This document shows, one piece after another, positions 31,709 through 39,808 of a DNA stretch of 64,000 nucleotides. The DNA comes from Curvibacter lanceolatus ATCC 14669 (GTDB taxonomy: Bacteria > Pseudomonadota > Gammaproteobacteria > Burkholderiales > Burkholderiaceae_C). The notes below the pieces were generated by a model. The model did no database searches. It was given only the letters and a program-made list of their open reading frames with translations, and had not been told where the DNA came from. The first letter of the stretch is position 1. Every line of letters begins with the position of its first letter. The translations under genes were made by a program, and so were the position numbers. The stretch lies in contig NZ_KB906253.1 in assembly GCF_000381265.1 (NCBI RefSeq), forward strand, positions 310,001 to 374,000, read 5' to 3'.

Positions 31709-32637
31709 AGCCCCCCTACTGGAAGTTACGCCACAGGCATCTCAGTGCCGCATCGGCGCTGCTGGCGGCCAGCCTGCTGAGCGCCTGCGCCGGCCCACGC
31801 GAGCCGGGGGCCGCGGCCCAGAACCCGGTCCTGCTTGCCCTGAACCAGCGCTACGCCCTGGCCGAGGCCGATCTGGCTTCGACCCGCCGCGCCCCCGAGG
31901 CCTGGGCCCGTGCCCAGCAGGCCCGGCAGCGCGCCCTGGACACGGCCGACCGCGTGGACGCGGGGCGTGCCACGCCAGTGGAGCTGAACCATGCCGCCTA
32001 CCTGGCTGCGCAGACCCTCACCCTCGCCCGCGAGGCGGCGGCCAGCGCCCAGGCACGGGCCGCCATCGATGCGTCCCGTACCGAACATGAGCGCCTGCGC
32101 GCTCAGGCCGTGCAGGCCCGCAGCGAGCGCCTGCAGGCGGCCCTGGCCTCCGATCCGGCCCGTCCTGCCCGTCCCTTGAACGGGCCGATGGACACGGAAG
32201 CCCAGCGCGATGTGCGCCTGGCCACCTTGCAGCTGCAATTGCATGGCATTGCCTCGCAACACACCGAGCGGGGCTGGATGCTGGAGCTGGGCGAGGGCTG
32301 GTTTGCCCCCGGGCACTCGGTCTTGTCACCCGAGGGCCAGCAGGAGCTGGCGCGCATCGCGCTGGTGCTGAACGCCAACCCGGCCGAGCGTGCCACCATC
32401 GAAGGCCATACCGATAGCGATGGCAGCCATGGCAGCAACCAGGCGTTGGCCCTGCGTCGAGCCGACGCGGTGCGCCAGGGCCTGGTCGCTCTGGGTGTGG
32501 CCGCCGAACGATTGGGCACACTCGCCCTGGGCGACAGCCAGCCGGCGGCCTCGAACGACACGGCCGAAGGCCGGCGGGCCAACCGCCGCGTGGACATCTA
32601 CCTGAGCCCGGCTGGCGATGCGCCGCAGGCCCCCTGA
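31705..32637 (+). CDS. OmpA-family peptidoglycan-associated lipoprotein with DUF4398-like N-terminus
   Basis: 310 residues. The signal has lipobox LLSAC (ASLLSAC near 28). Residues ~40-150 form a helical DUF4398-like region (PVELNHAAYLAAQTLTLARE). The OmpA C-terminal domain begins near 195 (RGWMLELGEGWFAPGHSVLS) and has the peptidoglycan-binding core ATIEGHTDSDGSHGSNQALA, then LALRRADAVRQGLVALG and EGRRANRRVDIYL. It is an outer-membrane protein binding peptidoglycan. It is the second gene in a run of four plus-strand genes joined by overlaps or a 1-base gap, ending with a diguanylate cyclase. Confidence 0.92.
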   Translation: MKPPYWKLRHRHLSAASALLAASLLSACAGPREPGAAAQNPVLLALNQRYALAEADLASTRRAPEAWARAQQARQRALDTADRVDAGRATPVELNHAAYLAAQTLTLAREAAASAQARAAIDASRTEHERLRAQAVQARSERLQAALASDPARPARPLNGPMDTEAQRDVRLATLQLQLHGIASQHTERGWMLELGEGWFAPGHSVLSPEGQQELARIALVLNANPAERATIEGHTDSDGSHGSNQALALRRADAVRQGLVALGVAAERLGTLALGDSQPAASNDTAEGRRANRRVDIYLSPAGDAPQAP

Positions 32638-32638
32638 G

Positions 32639-33103
32639 ATGGGTGCGACCGGCAGGGTCCCAGGGCGCTCCAGGGAGCTGCCCCTGGCCGGGCCGCGCTT
32701 GAGCACCGACCCGGTGCTGGCCAGTGCCACCCATTGGCGCGAGCTGCTGGCCGGCCTGGGGCTGGTGATCGGGCCCCGTGGCACGCGGGCCCTGGTGCAG
32801 CGCAGCCTGGCCCTGTGTCTGGAGCAGGGCGCCGAGGTGGGCACCGAGGTCAGCACGGTGATGCGCCTGCTGACCCAGTCGCAGCCCAGCGACGAGGTGC
32901 TGGCCTGGTGGCTGGCGGCGGTCGACGGCGAGACCCAGACCCTGCAGTCGGTGTTGCGTGGCGTGGCCCTGCAGTTGTTGGGGCCGCAGTGCTGCCATTC
33001 GCTGATGGGGCTGGTCGAGTGGCCGCTGACGCGCCGCGCCCCGGTGTCGTCCGACCTGCCCTGGGCTCAGACGCCGCATGAACAAGATGGAGCCCGGCCA
33101 TGA
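32639..33103 (+). CDS. Unknown soluble protein encoded before a GGDEF gene
   Basis: 154 residues from ATG 32639, one base after the stop of the OmpA-like gene (TGAGATG). An earlier ATG (32618) would overlap it. The protein is helical and Leu-rich: THWRELLAGLGLVIGPRGTR, ALVQRSLALCLEQGAEVGTE, VSTVMRLLTQSQPSDEVLAW. There is no signal or membrane span. No family was recognised. The 3' end overlaps the GGDEF gene (ATGA at 33100-33103), so it may be the regulatory partner of that cyclase (inference). Confidence 0.72.
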   Translation: MGATGRVPGRSRELPLAGPRLSTDPVLASATHWRELLAGLGLVIGPRGTRALVQRSLALCLEQGAEVGTEVSTVMRLLTQSQPSDEVLAWWLAAVDGETQTLQSVLRGVALQLLGPQCCHSLMGLVEWPLTRRAPVSSDLPWAQTPHEQDGARP

Positions 33104-33843
33104 CAGCCCCGCGCCGGCTCAACCTGGGGCCCTCGACCGCTCGCTCGCTGGTCCTGCTGGCCGCCCATGCCCGGCGCCTGGAGGCGCGCGTGGCCGCCCT
33201 GCGCGCCGAGGTGCCCCAGGCCCTGGCCGGGGCGCGCCAGGCGGCCCAATTGCTGGCAGCCAACGAGCACCTGGTGCTGGCGGCCCTGCAAGCCCAGACG
33301 CGGGCTGCGCTGAGCCTGTCGGAGCTGCAGGCCCTCACCCAGCAGAGCCAGCGCGACGCGCTGACCCGCATCCCCAACCGCGCCCTGATGCAGGACCGCC
33401 TCGCCCAGGCGATTGCGCACGCCTCTCGCAACAGTGCCTTGCTGGCGCTGTTCTTCATCGACATCGACGGCTTCAAGCAGATCAATGATGCCCATGGCCA
33501 TGCCGCGGGCGACACCGTGCTCAAGACCGTGGCAACTCGGCTGGCCGCCTGTGTGCGCCAGTCGGACACGGTGTGCCGCCATGGCGGCGATGAGTTCCTG
33601 GTGCTGCTGCCCGAGCTGGCCCATCCGGAAGACGCCCTGGCCCTGGCCGACAAGGTGATGGCCGCGCTGATGCAGCCTTGCAGCATGGGTGCCAGCTCAT
33701 GGCCACTGTCCGTCAGTCTGGGTCTGGCCATCTACCCACGTGACGCCAGCAGTGCCGAGGCCTTGACTGCTTGTGCCGACCGTGCCATGTACCGGGCCAA
33801 GGCGGGCGGCGGTGGGCGGGTTTTTGACGGGGCAGATTGCTGA
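33100..33843 (+). CDS. Diguanylate cyclase (GGDEF domain)
   Basis: 247 residues. The N-terminal ~80 residues are a helical, coiled-coil-like segment (LAAHARRLEARVAALRAEVP, ARQAAQLLAANEHLVLAALQ) without membrane spans. The GGDEF domain starts with DALTRIPNRALMQDRL and has the intact active-site loop HGGDEF near residue 168. An RxxD I-site (RQSD) sits exactly five residues before it, so the enzyme should both make c-di-GMP from two GTP and be inhibited by it. Asp in FFIDIDGFKQIND binds metal. It is the last gene of the four-gene unit with the OmpA-like lipoproteins. Confidence 0.93.
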   Translation: MTAPRRLNLGPSTARSLVLLAAHARRLEARVAALRAEVPQALAGARQAAQLLAANEHLVLAALQAQTRAALSLSELQALTQQSQRDALTRIPNRALMQDRLAQAIAHASRNSALLALFFIDIDGFKQINDAHGHAAGDTVLKTVATRLAACVRQSDTVCRHGGDEFLVLLPELAHPEDALALADKVMAALMQPCSMGASSWPLSVSLGLAIYPRDASSAEALTACADRAMYRAKAGGGGRVFDGADC

Positions 33844-33866
33844 GGCTGCGGGTCAGGTCTCGGATC

Positions 33867-34745
33867 TCAGGCCTTGGCTTGGGCTGCGCCAACTGCGCCT
33901 CCTGCGCCTCCTGCGCCATCTCGTGCCAGTTCGCGCCCGCGCGCAAACACCTCCTCCATGCGCCAGTGCTGATTGACATAGCGCGGGTCGTCGGCCCATT
34001 CGTCCCAGCCCGAGTCGCGCCGGTACACGCCCAGCAGGCCACTGGCCCGCACGGTGTCGGCATTCACCTGTACGCGTTCAAACACCGAAGGGTCCACGTA
34101 CAGGGCATCGGCCTGGCAGTACAGCTCGGCACCCACCTCGGCCGCCATCAGCAGGCCGTCACCTGTGTTGTTGTCGGCCCCCAGCAGTTTGGACAGGAAC
34201 GCGCAGCCGCCGCTGGCCAGCACCACCGCGCCCGCGCTGATGCGCCAGGGCTGCTGATCGACCCGGCGCAGGCCAGCCGCCCCGGCCACGCGACCCTGGT
34301 CATCGCGCAGCAGCTCGAGCGCCGGGTGGTGGTCGAGCACCTTCACACCGGCCTCGTTGAGCATGGCGCGCAAGGCCTTCATGTACTCGGGCCCGCGCAG
34401 CGCTCTGAAGATGGTGTGGCCGTTCGCATCCACCGCAAAGCGGTAGTGCCGGGCCAGGGTGGGCAGGTGCTCCCAGGTGGTTTCGATGATGCGCCGCATC
34501 CACGGGGCCTCGGCCAGCCCGCCCGCATTGGCGGCGCGTTGGCGCACCGCTTGCTCGCGTTCGGCCGGTGGCACCCACCAGTGGCCCGGGCCGGCGGTGG
34601 CGGTCACGCCGCTGGTGCCGCAATAGCCCTTGTCCACCAGGGTCACTCGGGCGCCTGTGCGCACTGCGCCCAGCGCCGCCCAGGCCCCGGCCATGCCGCC
34701 GCCAATCACCAGCACATCGGTGCTCAGGCTGTTTTCCAGCGCCAT
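33867..34745 (-). CDS. FAD-binding flavoprotein of the fumarate-reductase family, apparently C-terminally truncated
   Basis: 292 residues. The N-terminal part is a clear FAD-binding Rossmann fold (DVLVIGGGMAGAWAALGA near residues 10-27, then TLVDKGYCGTSGVTATAGPG). The segment AGAVVLASGGCAFLSKLLGA near 180 and the NTGDGLLMAAEVGAEL block near 205 are those of SDH/fumarate-reductase-type flavoproteins. Full family members are ~500-600 residues with a capping and a helical domain after this block. Here the chain ends after ~75 more residues in a Gly/Ala-rich tail, and the usual substrate-site His/Arg motifs are not seen. It may be a decayed remnant. It follows the FadL-like gene by 9 bases. Confidence 0.75.
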   Translation of the reverse strand: MALENSLSTDVLVIGGGMAGAWAALGAVRTGARVTLVDKGYCGTSGVTATAGPGHWWVPPAEREQAVRQRAANAGGLAEAPWMRRIIETTWEHLPTLARHYRFAVDANGHTIFRALRGPEYMKALRAMLNEAGVKVLDHHPALELLRDDQGRVAGAAGLRRVDQQPWRISAGAVVLASGGCAFLSKLLGADNNTGDGLLMAAEVGAELYCQADALYVDPSVFERVQVNADTVRASGLLGVYRRDSGWDEWADDPRYVNQHWRMEEVFARGRELARDGAGGAGGAVGAAQAKA

Positions 34746-34754
34746 GGTCCGGGC

Positions 34755-36020
34755 TCAGAGCTTCCAGCCGTAGGCGATGCCGATGATGTTTTCCTTCAGC
34801 CGCACATTGGCGTTGCCGCCGCCAAAGCTGGCCGGGATCGAGCCATTGCCGTTGACGGTTTCGCCCAGGCCGCGCGCGTAGTAGCCGGTCAGCTGGCCGC
34901 CACTGGGCAGGGTCCAGGTGGCGCCCACGGTCAGGTGGGTGCGGATCACGCCGGGGGCCAGCACGTTGAAGAAGGTCTCTCCCGCCGGGACCACCTGGTT
35001 GGTCACGCTCACGCCGCCGCGCAGCACCAGGTCACCCCGGGCCTGGTACACGGCGCCCAGCTTGAGCACCTTGGCATCCTGCCAGCCGAAGCCTGGCTTG
35101 CTGCCCAGGGGCTGGCCGGCAAACAGGCTGGCCGCCGAGTTGCCCACAGCGGCCACCTGGCTGTAGCGGATCACCTGGTAGTCGGCGGCCAGGGTCAGGG
35201 CCGGGGTGGCCGTCCAGGCCACACCCAGGCCCAGGTTCTCGGGGATGTCGAAGCTGCCGCCGTTGGCAAACAGGCCGCGGTACTTGTCAAAGCGCCCCGA
35301 AATCTTCGAGGCCCAGGTGGCGCCCAGCGTCACGCCGGGGGCCACCTGGCCGGTCCAGCCCAGGCGCAGGCCCGCGCCGGTGCTGGTGTCATCGCCCTGG
35401 TCGCTGACCTGGCCCGGCGCCTGCGAGAAGCCGTTGAACAGGCCCAGGCCCTTGGCCGAGAAGCGTTGATAGGCCAGGTTCAGGCCCAGGCCCAGGCTGT
35501 GCTCGGGGCTCAGCTTGTAGGCCACCGAGGGGGTGACGAACAACTGCTCCAGGTTCACCCCGGCCGAGCCGGTGGCACCAAAGCGGGCGTAGGGGTTGCT
35601 GGCGTAATCGGTGTTCATGCCGCCATTGCCATACACCGCCAGGCCCACGTGCCAGCGGTCATCGATGCGGCGGGTGGTGCCCGCTTCAGGCAGGAAGAAG
35701 TTGCGCGCACTGTCGCCGCTGTAGGTGGCGTCGGGTGCCACGCCATTGCCGCTGATGCTGGCGCTGCGGCGCGGCCCGAACCAGCTCAGGCCCAGATCCA
35801 GCCGGTCGCCCAGGGCGGTGATGCCGGCCGGGTTGCTGGCGGCCACCAGCGCATCTTGCGGCAGGGCAATGGCCACCCCGCCCGTGCCCAGGGCGGCAGC
35901 CCCGTAGCCGTGGGCAAAGTAGCCGTTGGTGGCCTGGGCCAGCAGGGGCGCCATCAAGGCGGCGGCCAGGGCCAGCGGGCGCAGGGCGAAGGGGGTGGCA
36001 AAGCGGTTTGGGTGTGTCAT
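34755..36020 (-). CDS. FadL/OmpP1/TodX-family outer-membrane transport protein
   Basis: 421 residues. The signal peptide ends at ALMAPLLAQA (near residue 30). The mature N-terminus TNGYFAHGYGAAALGTGGVA with the following NPAG motif (ALVAASNPAGITALGDRLDL) is the FadL hatch region; beta-strand repeats fill the rest, and the C-terminal aromatic-rich strand ends in IAYGWKL. The family takes up hydrophobic compounds such as long-chain fatty acids or aromatic hydrocarbons. It is followed by the flavoprotein gene in one operon, so the cargo could be its substrate (inference). It is divergent from the DUF3088 gene across an AT-rich 216-base gap. Confidence 0.9.
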   Translation of the reverse strand: MTHPNRFATPFALRPLALAAALMAPLLAQATNGYFAHGYGAAALGTGGVAIALPQDALVAASNPAGITALGDRLDLGLSWFGPRRSASISGNGVAPDATYSGDSARNFFLPEAGTTRRIDDRWHVGLAVYGNGGMNTDYASNPYARFGATGSAGVNLEQLFVTPSVAYKLSPEHSLGLGLNLAYQRFSAKGLGLFNGFSQAPGQVSDQGDDTSTGAGLRLGWTGQVAPGVTLGATWASKISGRFDKYRGLFANGGSFDIPENLGLGVAWTATPALTLAADYQVIRYSQVAAVGNSAASLFAGQPLGSKPGFGWQDAKVLKLGAVYQARGDLVLRGGVSVTNQVVPAGETFFNVLAPGVIRTHLTVGATWTLPSGGQLTGYYARGLGETVNGNGSIPASFGGGNANVRLKENIIGIAYGWKL

Positions 36021-36236
36021 GGTGTTGGCTGTGAGTCGGGTGTCGGGTCAAGCGATTGGTTGCCAGATTGCCGCGCCCGCGTGCCTGCGCCAACGATCAT
36101 TTCTGTATAAGTTAAAGCGCAATTCGGGCTTGGTGGCGGAACGCCGATCGACCTAGCATCCAACGGGATCGCTACTGGCCTGGGCATGGGGCCCGGCCGG
36201 GTGGGCGCGTCTGCGAAACAACGAAACACCAACACC

Positions 36237-36584
36237 ATGAGCCAAGACCACCTGATCCTGATCCAGCCCGGCTTCGTGCGCCCCGGCCGCGCACCCGAGG
36301 CCCGCTTTGCCTGCCCCGACTGCAATGTGCTCGAAGGCCTGCTGGCCACGGCACCCGCTGGCGCTGCCGCGCAACTGAAGGTCTCGCGCGTGCCCTTCGA
36401 GCGCCCGCGTCAGGCCGTCATCGAGCTGTTGGGCCCCGACCACCAGGGCCTGCCCGTGCTGGTGCTGGGCGACCAACACCCTGTGCCTGCCGATGCTCAA
36501 CGCCACGAAGGCCGGGCTTTTGTGAACGATGTGCAGCAGATTTCCCGCTTGCTGGCTGAGCGGCACGGTCTTCTGGCGCTTTGA
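36237..36584 (+). CDS. DUF3088 family protein
   Basis: 115 residues from ATG 36237. It matches DUF3088 throughout: start MSQDHLILIQPGF, then RFACPDCNVLEGLLA with a CxxC pair (near residues 27-30), then RVPFERPRQAVIELLG and GLPVLVLGD. The fold looks like a thioredoxin-type protein with a Cys pair. The function is unknown. It is plus-strand, divergent from the FadL-like gene, and 66 bases before a GNAT acetyltransferase on the same strand. Confidence 0.92.
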   Translation: MSQDHLILIQPGFVRPGRAPEARFACPDCNVLEGLLATAPAGAAAQLKVSRVPFERPRQAVIELLGPDHQGLPVLVLGDQHPVPADAQRHEGRAFVNDVQQISRLLAERHGLLAL

Positions 36585-36650
36585 CGGGGGCAGCGGGTTC
36601 ACCGGCCTGAGAAGCTGCCGGCGCCGCGAGCGCTATGCTCAAGGCCAGCC

Positions 36651-37112
36651 ATGACGCTTCACTTTGAACCCGCCCAACTCCGCGATGCCGAGGAACTCGT
36701 CGCCTTGCGCATTGCGGCCATGCGCCCCAGCCTGGAGCGTGTGGGCCGCTTTGATCCCCAACGCGCCCGAGCCCGTTTTCTGGAGCACTTCACGCCAGCT
36801 TGCACCCAGCATCTGGTGCTGGCTGGGCGCCGGGTCGGTGTGGTGGTGCTGAGGCAAGACGATGGGCAGTGGCTGCTTGAGCACCTGTATGTGCACCCGG
36901 ATCACCAGGGCCAGGGCCTGGGTGCCGCTGTGCTGGCCGAGGTGTTCATGCAGGCCGACGCTCAGGGCCTGCCGGTCCGGGTGACGGCCTTGCGGGGCAG
37001 CCGCTCGAACCACTTCTACCAGCGTCATGGATTTGAGCTGGTGCAGGAGTCCGAGTGGGATCTTGTGTATGTGAGGCGCCCGGGGACCCCACGCAAGGTC
37101 GACGGGCCCTAG
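36651..37112 (+). CDS. GNAT-family N-acetyltransferase
   Basis: 153 residues. The GNAT core is present: DAEELVALRIAAMRPSLERV (motif C region), then GVVVLRQDDGQWLLEHLYVH (beta4), then PDHQGQGLGAAVLAEVFMQA with the acetyl-CoA-binding Q/RxxGxG/A loop (residues ~84-89), and SNHFYQRHGFELVQESEWD (motif B with Tyr). The acceptor substrate cannot be told from the sequence. The neighbour is a DUF3088 gene; the two may form a short operon. Confidence 0.9.
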   Translation: MTLHFEPAQLRDAEELVALRIAAMRPSLERVGRFDPQRARARFLEHFTPACTQHLVLAGRRVGVVVLRQDDGQWLLEHLYVHPDHQGQGLGAAVLAEVFMQADAQGLPVRVTALRGSRSNHFYQRHGFELVQESEWDLVYVRRPGTPRKVDGP

Positions 37113-37121
37113 TTCACCGAC

Positions 37122-37712
37122 TCACTGACAGCCGACGCTGACCAACGAGAGTTTGTTGGTGGCGGTGACGCCGGTCGGGTTGGTGACCTGGCAGGTGCCC
37201 ACCAGGGGTTGCTGCGCCACCACCACGTTGTAGGTCGTGCCGTTGGGCAGCGAGTTGGCAAAGCGGAAGTCACCGTTTTGCGCCAGCACCAGGGCCATGC
37301 CGTTGGTGCTCAGGGTGACGCTGTAGCCGCTTTGCAGCCCGGTGAGGGTGCCCCCAATGGAGGGGCCGGTATCGCAATTCACCTTGATGTTTCGTACCGA
37401 CGAGCCGGTGTTGCTGATCTTGCCGCTGCCATTGGTGACGGTGCAGGTTACCCCGGTGGGCGCGGTTTTGATGGTGACGCTGTAGCTGGCATTGGCTTTC
37501 AGTTCCGAGGCAAAGCGGAAATCGCCATTCTGGGTCAGTGTCAGATCGTCGGCACCGTTGTTCTGTAACACGATCTGCTGGCCTGTTGGCAGGCCCGACA
37601 TCGTGCCGCCCACCAGGGCATCCAGCCCGCCACCGCCACAGGCACTCAGCCCAAGCAGCGCCACGATGGATCCGGCCAACAGCGGCCGACGAAGGTTGTT
37701 GAGATGGCTCAC
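37122..37712 (-). CDS. Lipoprotein with two tandem GGT-GL repeats
   Basis: 196 residues from GTG 37712, chosen because GGGAG lies nine bases upstream. The signal ends in LLGLSACGGGG (lipobox). The mature protein is two repeats. Each starts with GGT(M/L)(S/T)GL, contains LTQNGDFRFA or LAQNGDFRFA in the middle, and ends with a Cys-x-V region (VTCTVTNGSGKIS; VGTCQVTNPTG). The repeats are about 75 residues and clearly related by duplication. Such beta-rich modules are frequent in surface lipoproteins of Burkholderiales, with no known function. Confidence 0.8.
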   Translation of the reverse strand: MSHLNNLRRPLLAGSIVALLGLSACGGGGLDALVGGTMSGLPTGQQIVLQNNGADDLTLTQNGDFRFASELKANASYSVTIKTAPTGVTCTVTNGSGKISNTGSSVRNIKVNCDTGPSIGGTLTGLQSGYSVTLSTNGMALVLAQNGDFRFANSLPNGTTYNVVVAQQPLVGTCQVTNPTGVTATNKLSLVSVGCQ

Positions 37713-37937
37713 TTTGTATTTTCTCCCTGATGTATCTCCAACACCCGAAGCCACGCAGGGCTGCAGGGCGGGCTGCTCTCAGCGCCGCAGGGGGTAGACG
37801 AGGTCGTCTTTACAAAGTTCCAGAAAAATATGGAAAGATGAAGTTATGTCAACCGAGTCGCATGTGACCTTCGCAAGAAGGCCCGGGTGGAGGTTGGCCG
37901 CAGGGCCTGGGAGTCGCCCCCGTCACGGTATTCGAGG

Positions 37938-37959
37938 GGCCGGGTTTCGAGGCCCGGCC
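37938..37959 (-). terminator. Hairpin downstream of the dodecin gene
   Basis: Inverted repeat GGCCGGG / CCCGGCC with an 8-base loop (TTTCGAGG), 18 bases past the stop of the dodecin gene. No T tract. Confidence 0.4.
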
Positions 37960-37977
37960 TGCACCGGGCTGAAGGTC

Positions 37978-38184
37978 TCAACCCAGGGTCTGACCGACCT
38001 TGATCGTCACCTGCCAGTGGGCCACGGCCCCCTGCACCACCTGGCCACGGGTCTCGACCACCTCGAACCACTTGATGTCGGGGGATTTTTCGGCCGCCTT
38101 GGTCAGGGCCTGGCGGATGGCGTCGTCGCTGCTGGTGGGCGACGAGCCGGTGAGTTCGCTGATCTGGTAGACATGGTGATTCAT
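37978..38184 (-). CDS. Dodecin-family flavin-binding protein
   Basis: 68 residues from ATG 38184. It matches dodecin: VYQISELTGSSPTSSDDAIR, then QALTKAAEKSPDIKWFEVVE with the flavin-stacking Trp in the strand (KWFEV), then TRGQVV, then AHWQVTIKVG. Twelve subunits form a hollow sphere that stores FMN/riboflavin or derivatives and protects against light and oxidative damage. A motif copy is 38 nt upstream, closer than in the other cases. Confidence 0.93.
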   Translation of the reverse strand: MNHHVYQISELTGSSPTSSDDAIRQALTKAAEKSPDIKWFEVVETRGQVVQGAVAHWQVTIKVGQTLG

Positions 38185-38222
38185 GGCACGGCTTCCTTGT
38201 GTTGGCTGGATCATGGATGCTG

Positions 38223-38236
38223 GCGTGCTGCCGCAC
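38223..38236. promoter_or_regulatory. Inverted-repeat motif site 14 (GCGTG-CTGC-CGCAC)
   Basis: Followed by AG. It is 38 nt upstream of the dodecin start (minus strand). The half-site shape is the same as site 5 upstream of the Spy-like gene. Confidence 0.4.
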
Positions 38237-38354
38237 AGCCGTCTGTGGGGCGGCACACCCGGCCGACACCCTGGGGTGTCGGTGGGCCCATGTTCCCGCC
38301 GCTGTCGGCCTGGCACAACAAAGTAAAACGTCTGAGCCCCCCCCGGAAAACGCA

Positions 38355-38552
38355 TCAAAGCCAGAGGACATCGAGCGCCAGTCCGATCAGGCCCACGGCC
38401 AGCGCCAGCAGAAAACCCACGGCCAGCACCTTCAGCCACACCCAGCACAGCGATGCGCCGGGGTGGCTGCTGGCGCCGGGCAGGGGCTGCCAGGAGGGCG
38501 TCTCAGCGTCGATGTCAGAGTCATCGACAGGGCGTTCTTTGGGCAAGGGCAT
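38355..38552 (-). CDS. Small single-span membrane protein
   Basis: 65 residues from ATG 38552 (MPLPKERPVDDSDID). An acidic N-terminal half leads to one strongly hydrophobic span (VWLKVLAVGFLLALAVGLIG) and a short end. It is probably an inner-membrane peptide with the N-terminus inside. No family was recognised. It is divergent from the response-regulator gene at 38686. Its frame has coding-like bias, but the short length leaves doubt. Confidence 0.55.
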   Translation of the reverse strand: MPLPKERPVDDSDIDAETPSWQPLPGASSHPGASLCWVWLKVLAVGFLLALAVGLIGLALDVLWL

Positions 38553-38685
38553 GGGTCTTCCAGGAGGAGCCGATACCCTAGCGCGCAGCATCTGACTGCG
38601 GCCTGACTTGTCGAGATTTTGCTGTTTTCACTGCTGCGGCTGATAAGCTGGTACCCCAGACTTTCATTTGAGGCAAGGCAGGAGC

Positions 38686-39051
38686 ATGAAAATCCTGATC
38701 ATCGAAGACAACGCCTCGGTGCGGCAACTGATCGTGATGGCGCTTGATTTCATGGATTGCGAGGTGTTCGAGGCCGTGAACGGGCGCAGCGGGCTGGATC
38801 AATACACCGAGCACAAGCCCGATGTGGTGCTGCTCGACGTGATGTTGCCCGGGGGGCTGGACGGTCTGGAGGTCTGCAAGGCCATCCGGGCTGACACCAG
38901 CCACCGCTGCAAGATCCTGATGCTGAGCGCCAAGGCCCAGTTGGTCGACCAGTTCGACGGCCTCATGGCCGGGGCGGACGAGTACATTGCCAAGCCCTTC
39001 AGCGTGACCGAACTGCTGGCCAAGCTGCAGATACTCAACGACAAAGCCTGA
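38686..39051 (+). CDS. Single-domain response regulator (CheY-like)
   Basis: 121 residues from ATG 38686, preceded by GGAG. The full receiver fold is present: acidic pair IIEDNAS near residues 6-9, phosphoacceptor Asp in VVLLDVMLP (near 52), Ser in LMLSAK (near 82) and Lys in YIAKPF (near 104). There is no output domain, so it works by protein-protein contact with a histidine kinase or an effector. No kinase gene is adjacent. The DUF2867 gene begins on the next base after its stop codon. Confidence 0.93.
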   Translation: MKILIIEDNASVRQLIVMALDFMDCEVFEAVNGRSGLDQYTEHKPDVVLLDVMLPGGLDGLEVCKAIRADTSHRCKILMLSAKAQLVDQFDGLMAGADEYIAKPFSVTELLAKLQILNDKA

Positions 39052-39630
39052 ATGCCTCGGCTTTCAGCCTTTGCGAATTTCAAACCGGTGACCTTTATGC
39101 ACGCCAGACCCTATGCCTGTGAGGCCCCGGCCGGCAGCCTGATCAGCCCTTTGCTGCCGGGTGCCTACTTTCACGACGCCAACGCCATCGCCGTGGCGGG
39201 CCGCCAGACCACCGCCCTGGACCATTTTCTGCAGGCCCTGCGGCATACCCCGCGCTGGGTTGACACGCTGATGGTGCTGCGCAACCGGGTGGTGTCCCTG
39301 CTGGGCCTGAAAGACCTGGGCGCCTTGTCGCGGCTGGACCCTGCCAAGCCCGCCTCGGCCTACGCCGTGGGCGAGCGTGTGGGCATCTTCACCCTGATCA
39401 AAAACACCCCCGACGAGGTGCTGCTGGGCGACCAGGACAAGCACCTGGACGTGACCCTGTCGGTGCACCGAGCCGCAGACCCGGCGGGTGGGCCCTCCAC
39501 CGTGACCGTGACCACCGTGGTGCACGTGCACAACCTGCTGGGCAAGATCTACATGCTGCCGGTCACGCCCATGCACCGCATCATCGGGCCGGCGGTGTTG
39601 AAGGCCATCGGCAAGCCCGAAGGGGCGTGA
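39052..39630 (+). CDS. DUF2867 family protein
   Basis: 192 residues from ATG 39052, which directly follows the response-regulator stop; ATG 39097 has a better ribosome-binding site (GGTGA) and would give 177 residues. It matches DUF2867: YFHDANAIAVAGRQTTALDH, then LVSL-like RNRVVSLLGLKD, then GIFTLIKNTPDEVLLGDQDK with HLDVTLSVHR, and the end YMLPVTPMHRIIGPAVLKAI. It is a soluble protein of unknown function often found near sugar or lipid genes. Co-transcribed with the response regulator. Confidence 0.85.
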   Translation: MPRLSAFANFKPVTFMHARPYACEAPAGSLISPLLPGAYFHDANAIAVAGRQTTALDHFLQALRHTPRWVDTLMVLRNRVVSLLGLKDLGALSRLDPAKPASAYAVGERVGIFTLIKNTPDEVLLGDQDKHLDVTLSVHRAADPAGGPSTVTVTTVVHVHNLLGKIYMLPVTPMHRIIGPAVLKAIGKPEGA

Positions 39631-39808
39631 GCCCGGTGTTCAGCGCCTCCTCGGCTGTGGCCGGTTCGTCCGATGGCGCCGTGGCGGCGCTACAGCCGTG
39701 CCGGGGTGACTGGGGCGATCTACAGCAACTTTGTGCGTGTGGAGTGGGCGCCGGCGCCATGCTCCCAGGTGCCACTCGGGCTGGGTGGGCCTGCGTGGGC
39801 AGCGGGCG

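Noticed and set aside
33837-36110. 757-residue plus-strand frame
   Set aside because: Antisense to the flavoprotein and FadL-like genes; His/Gly/Ala/Gln-rich with no domain.
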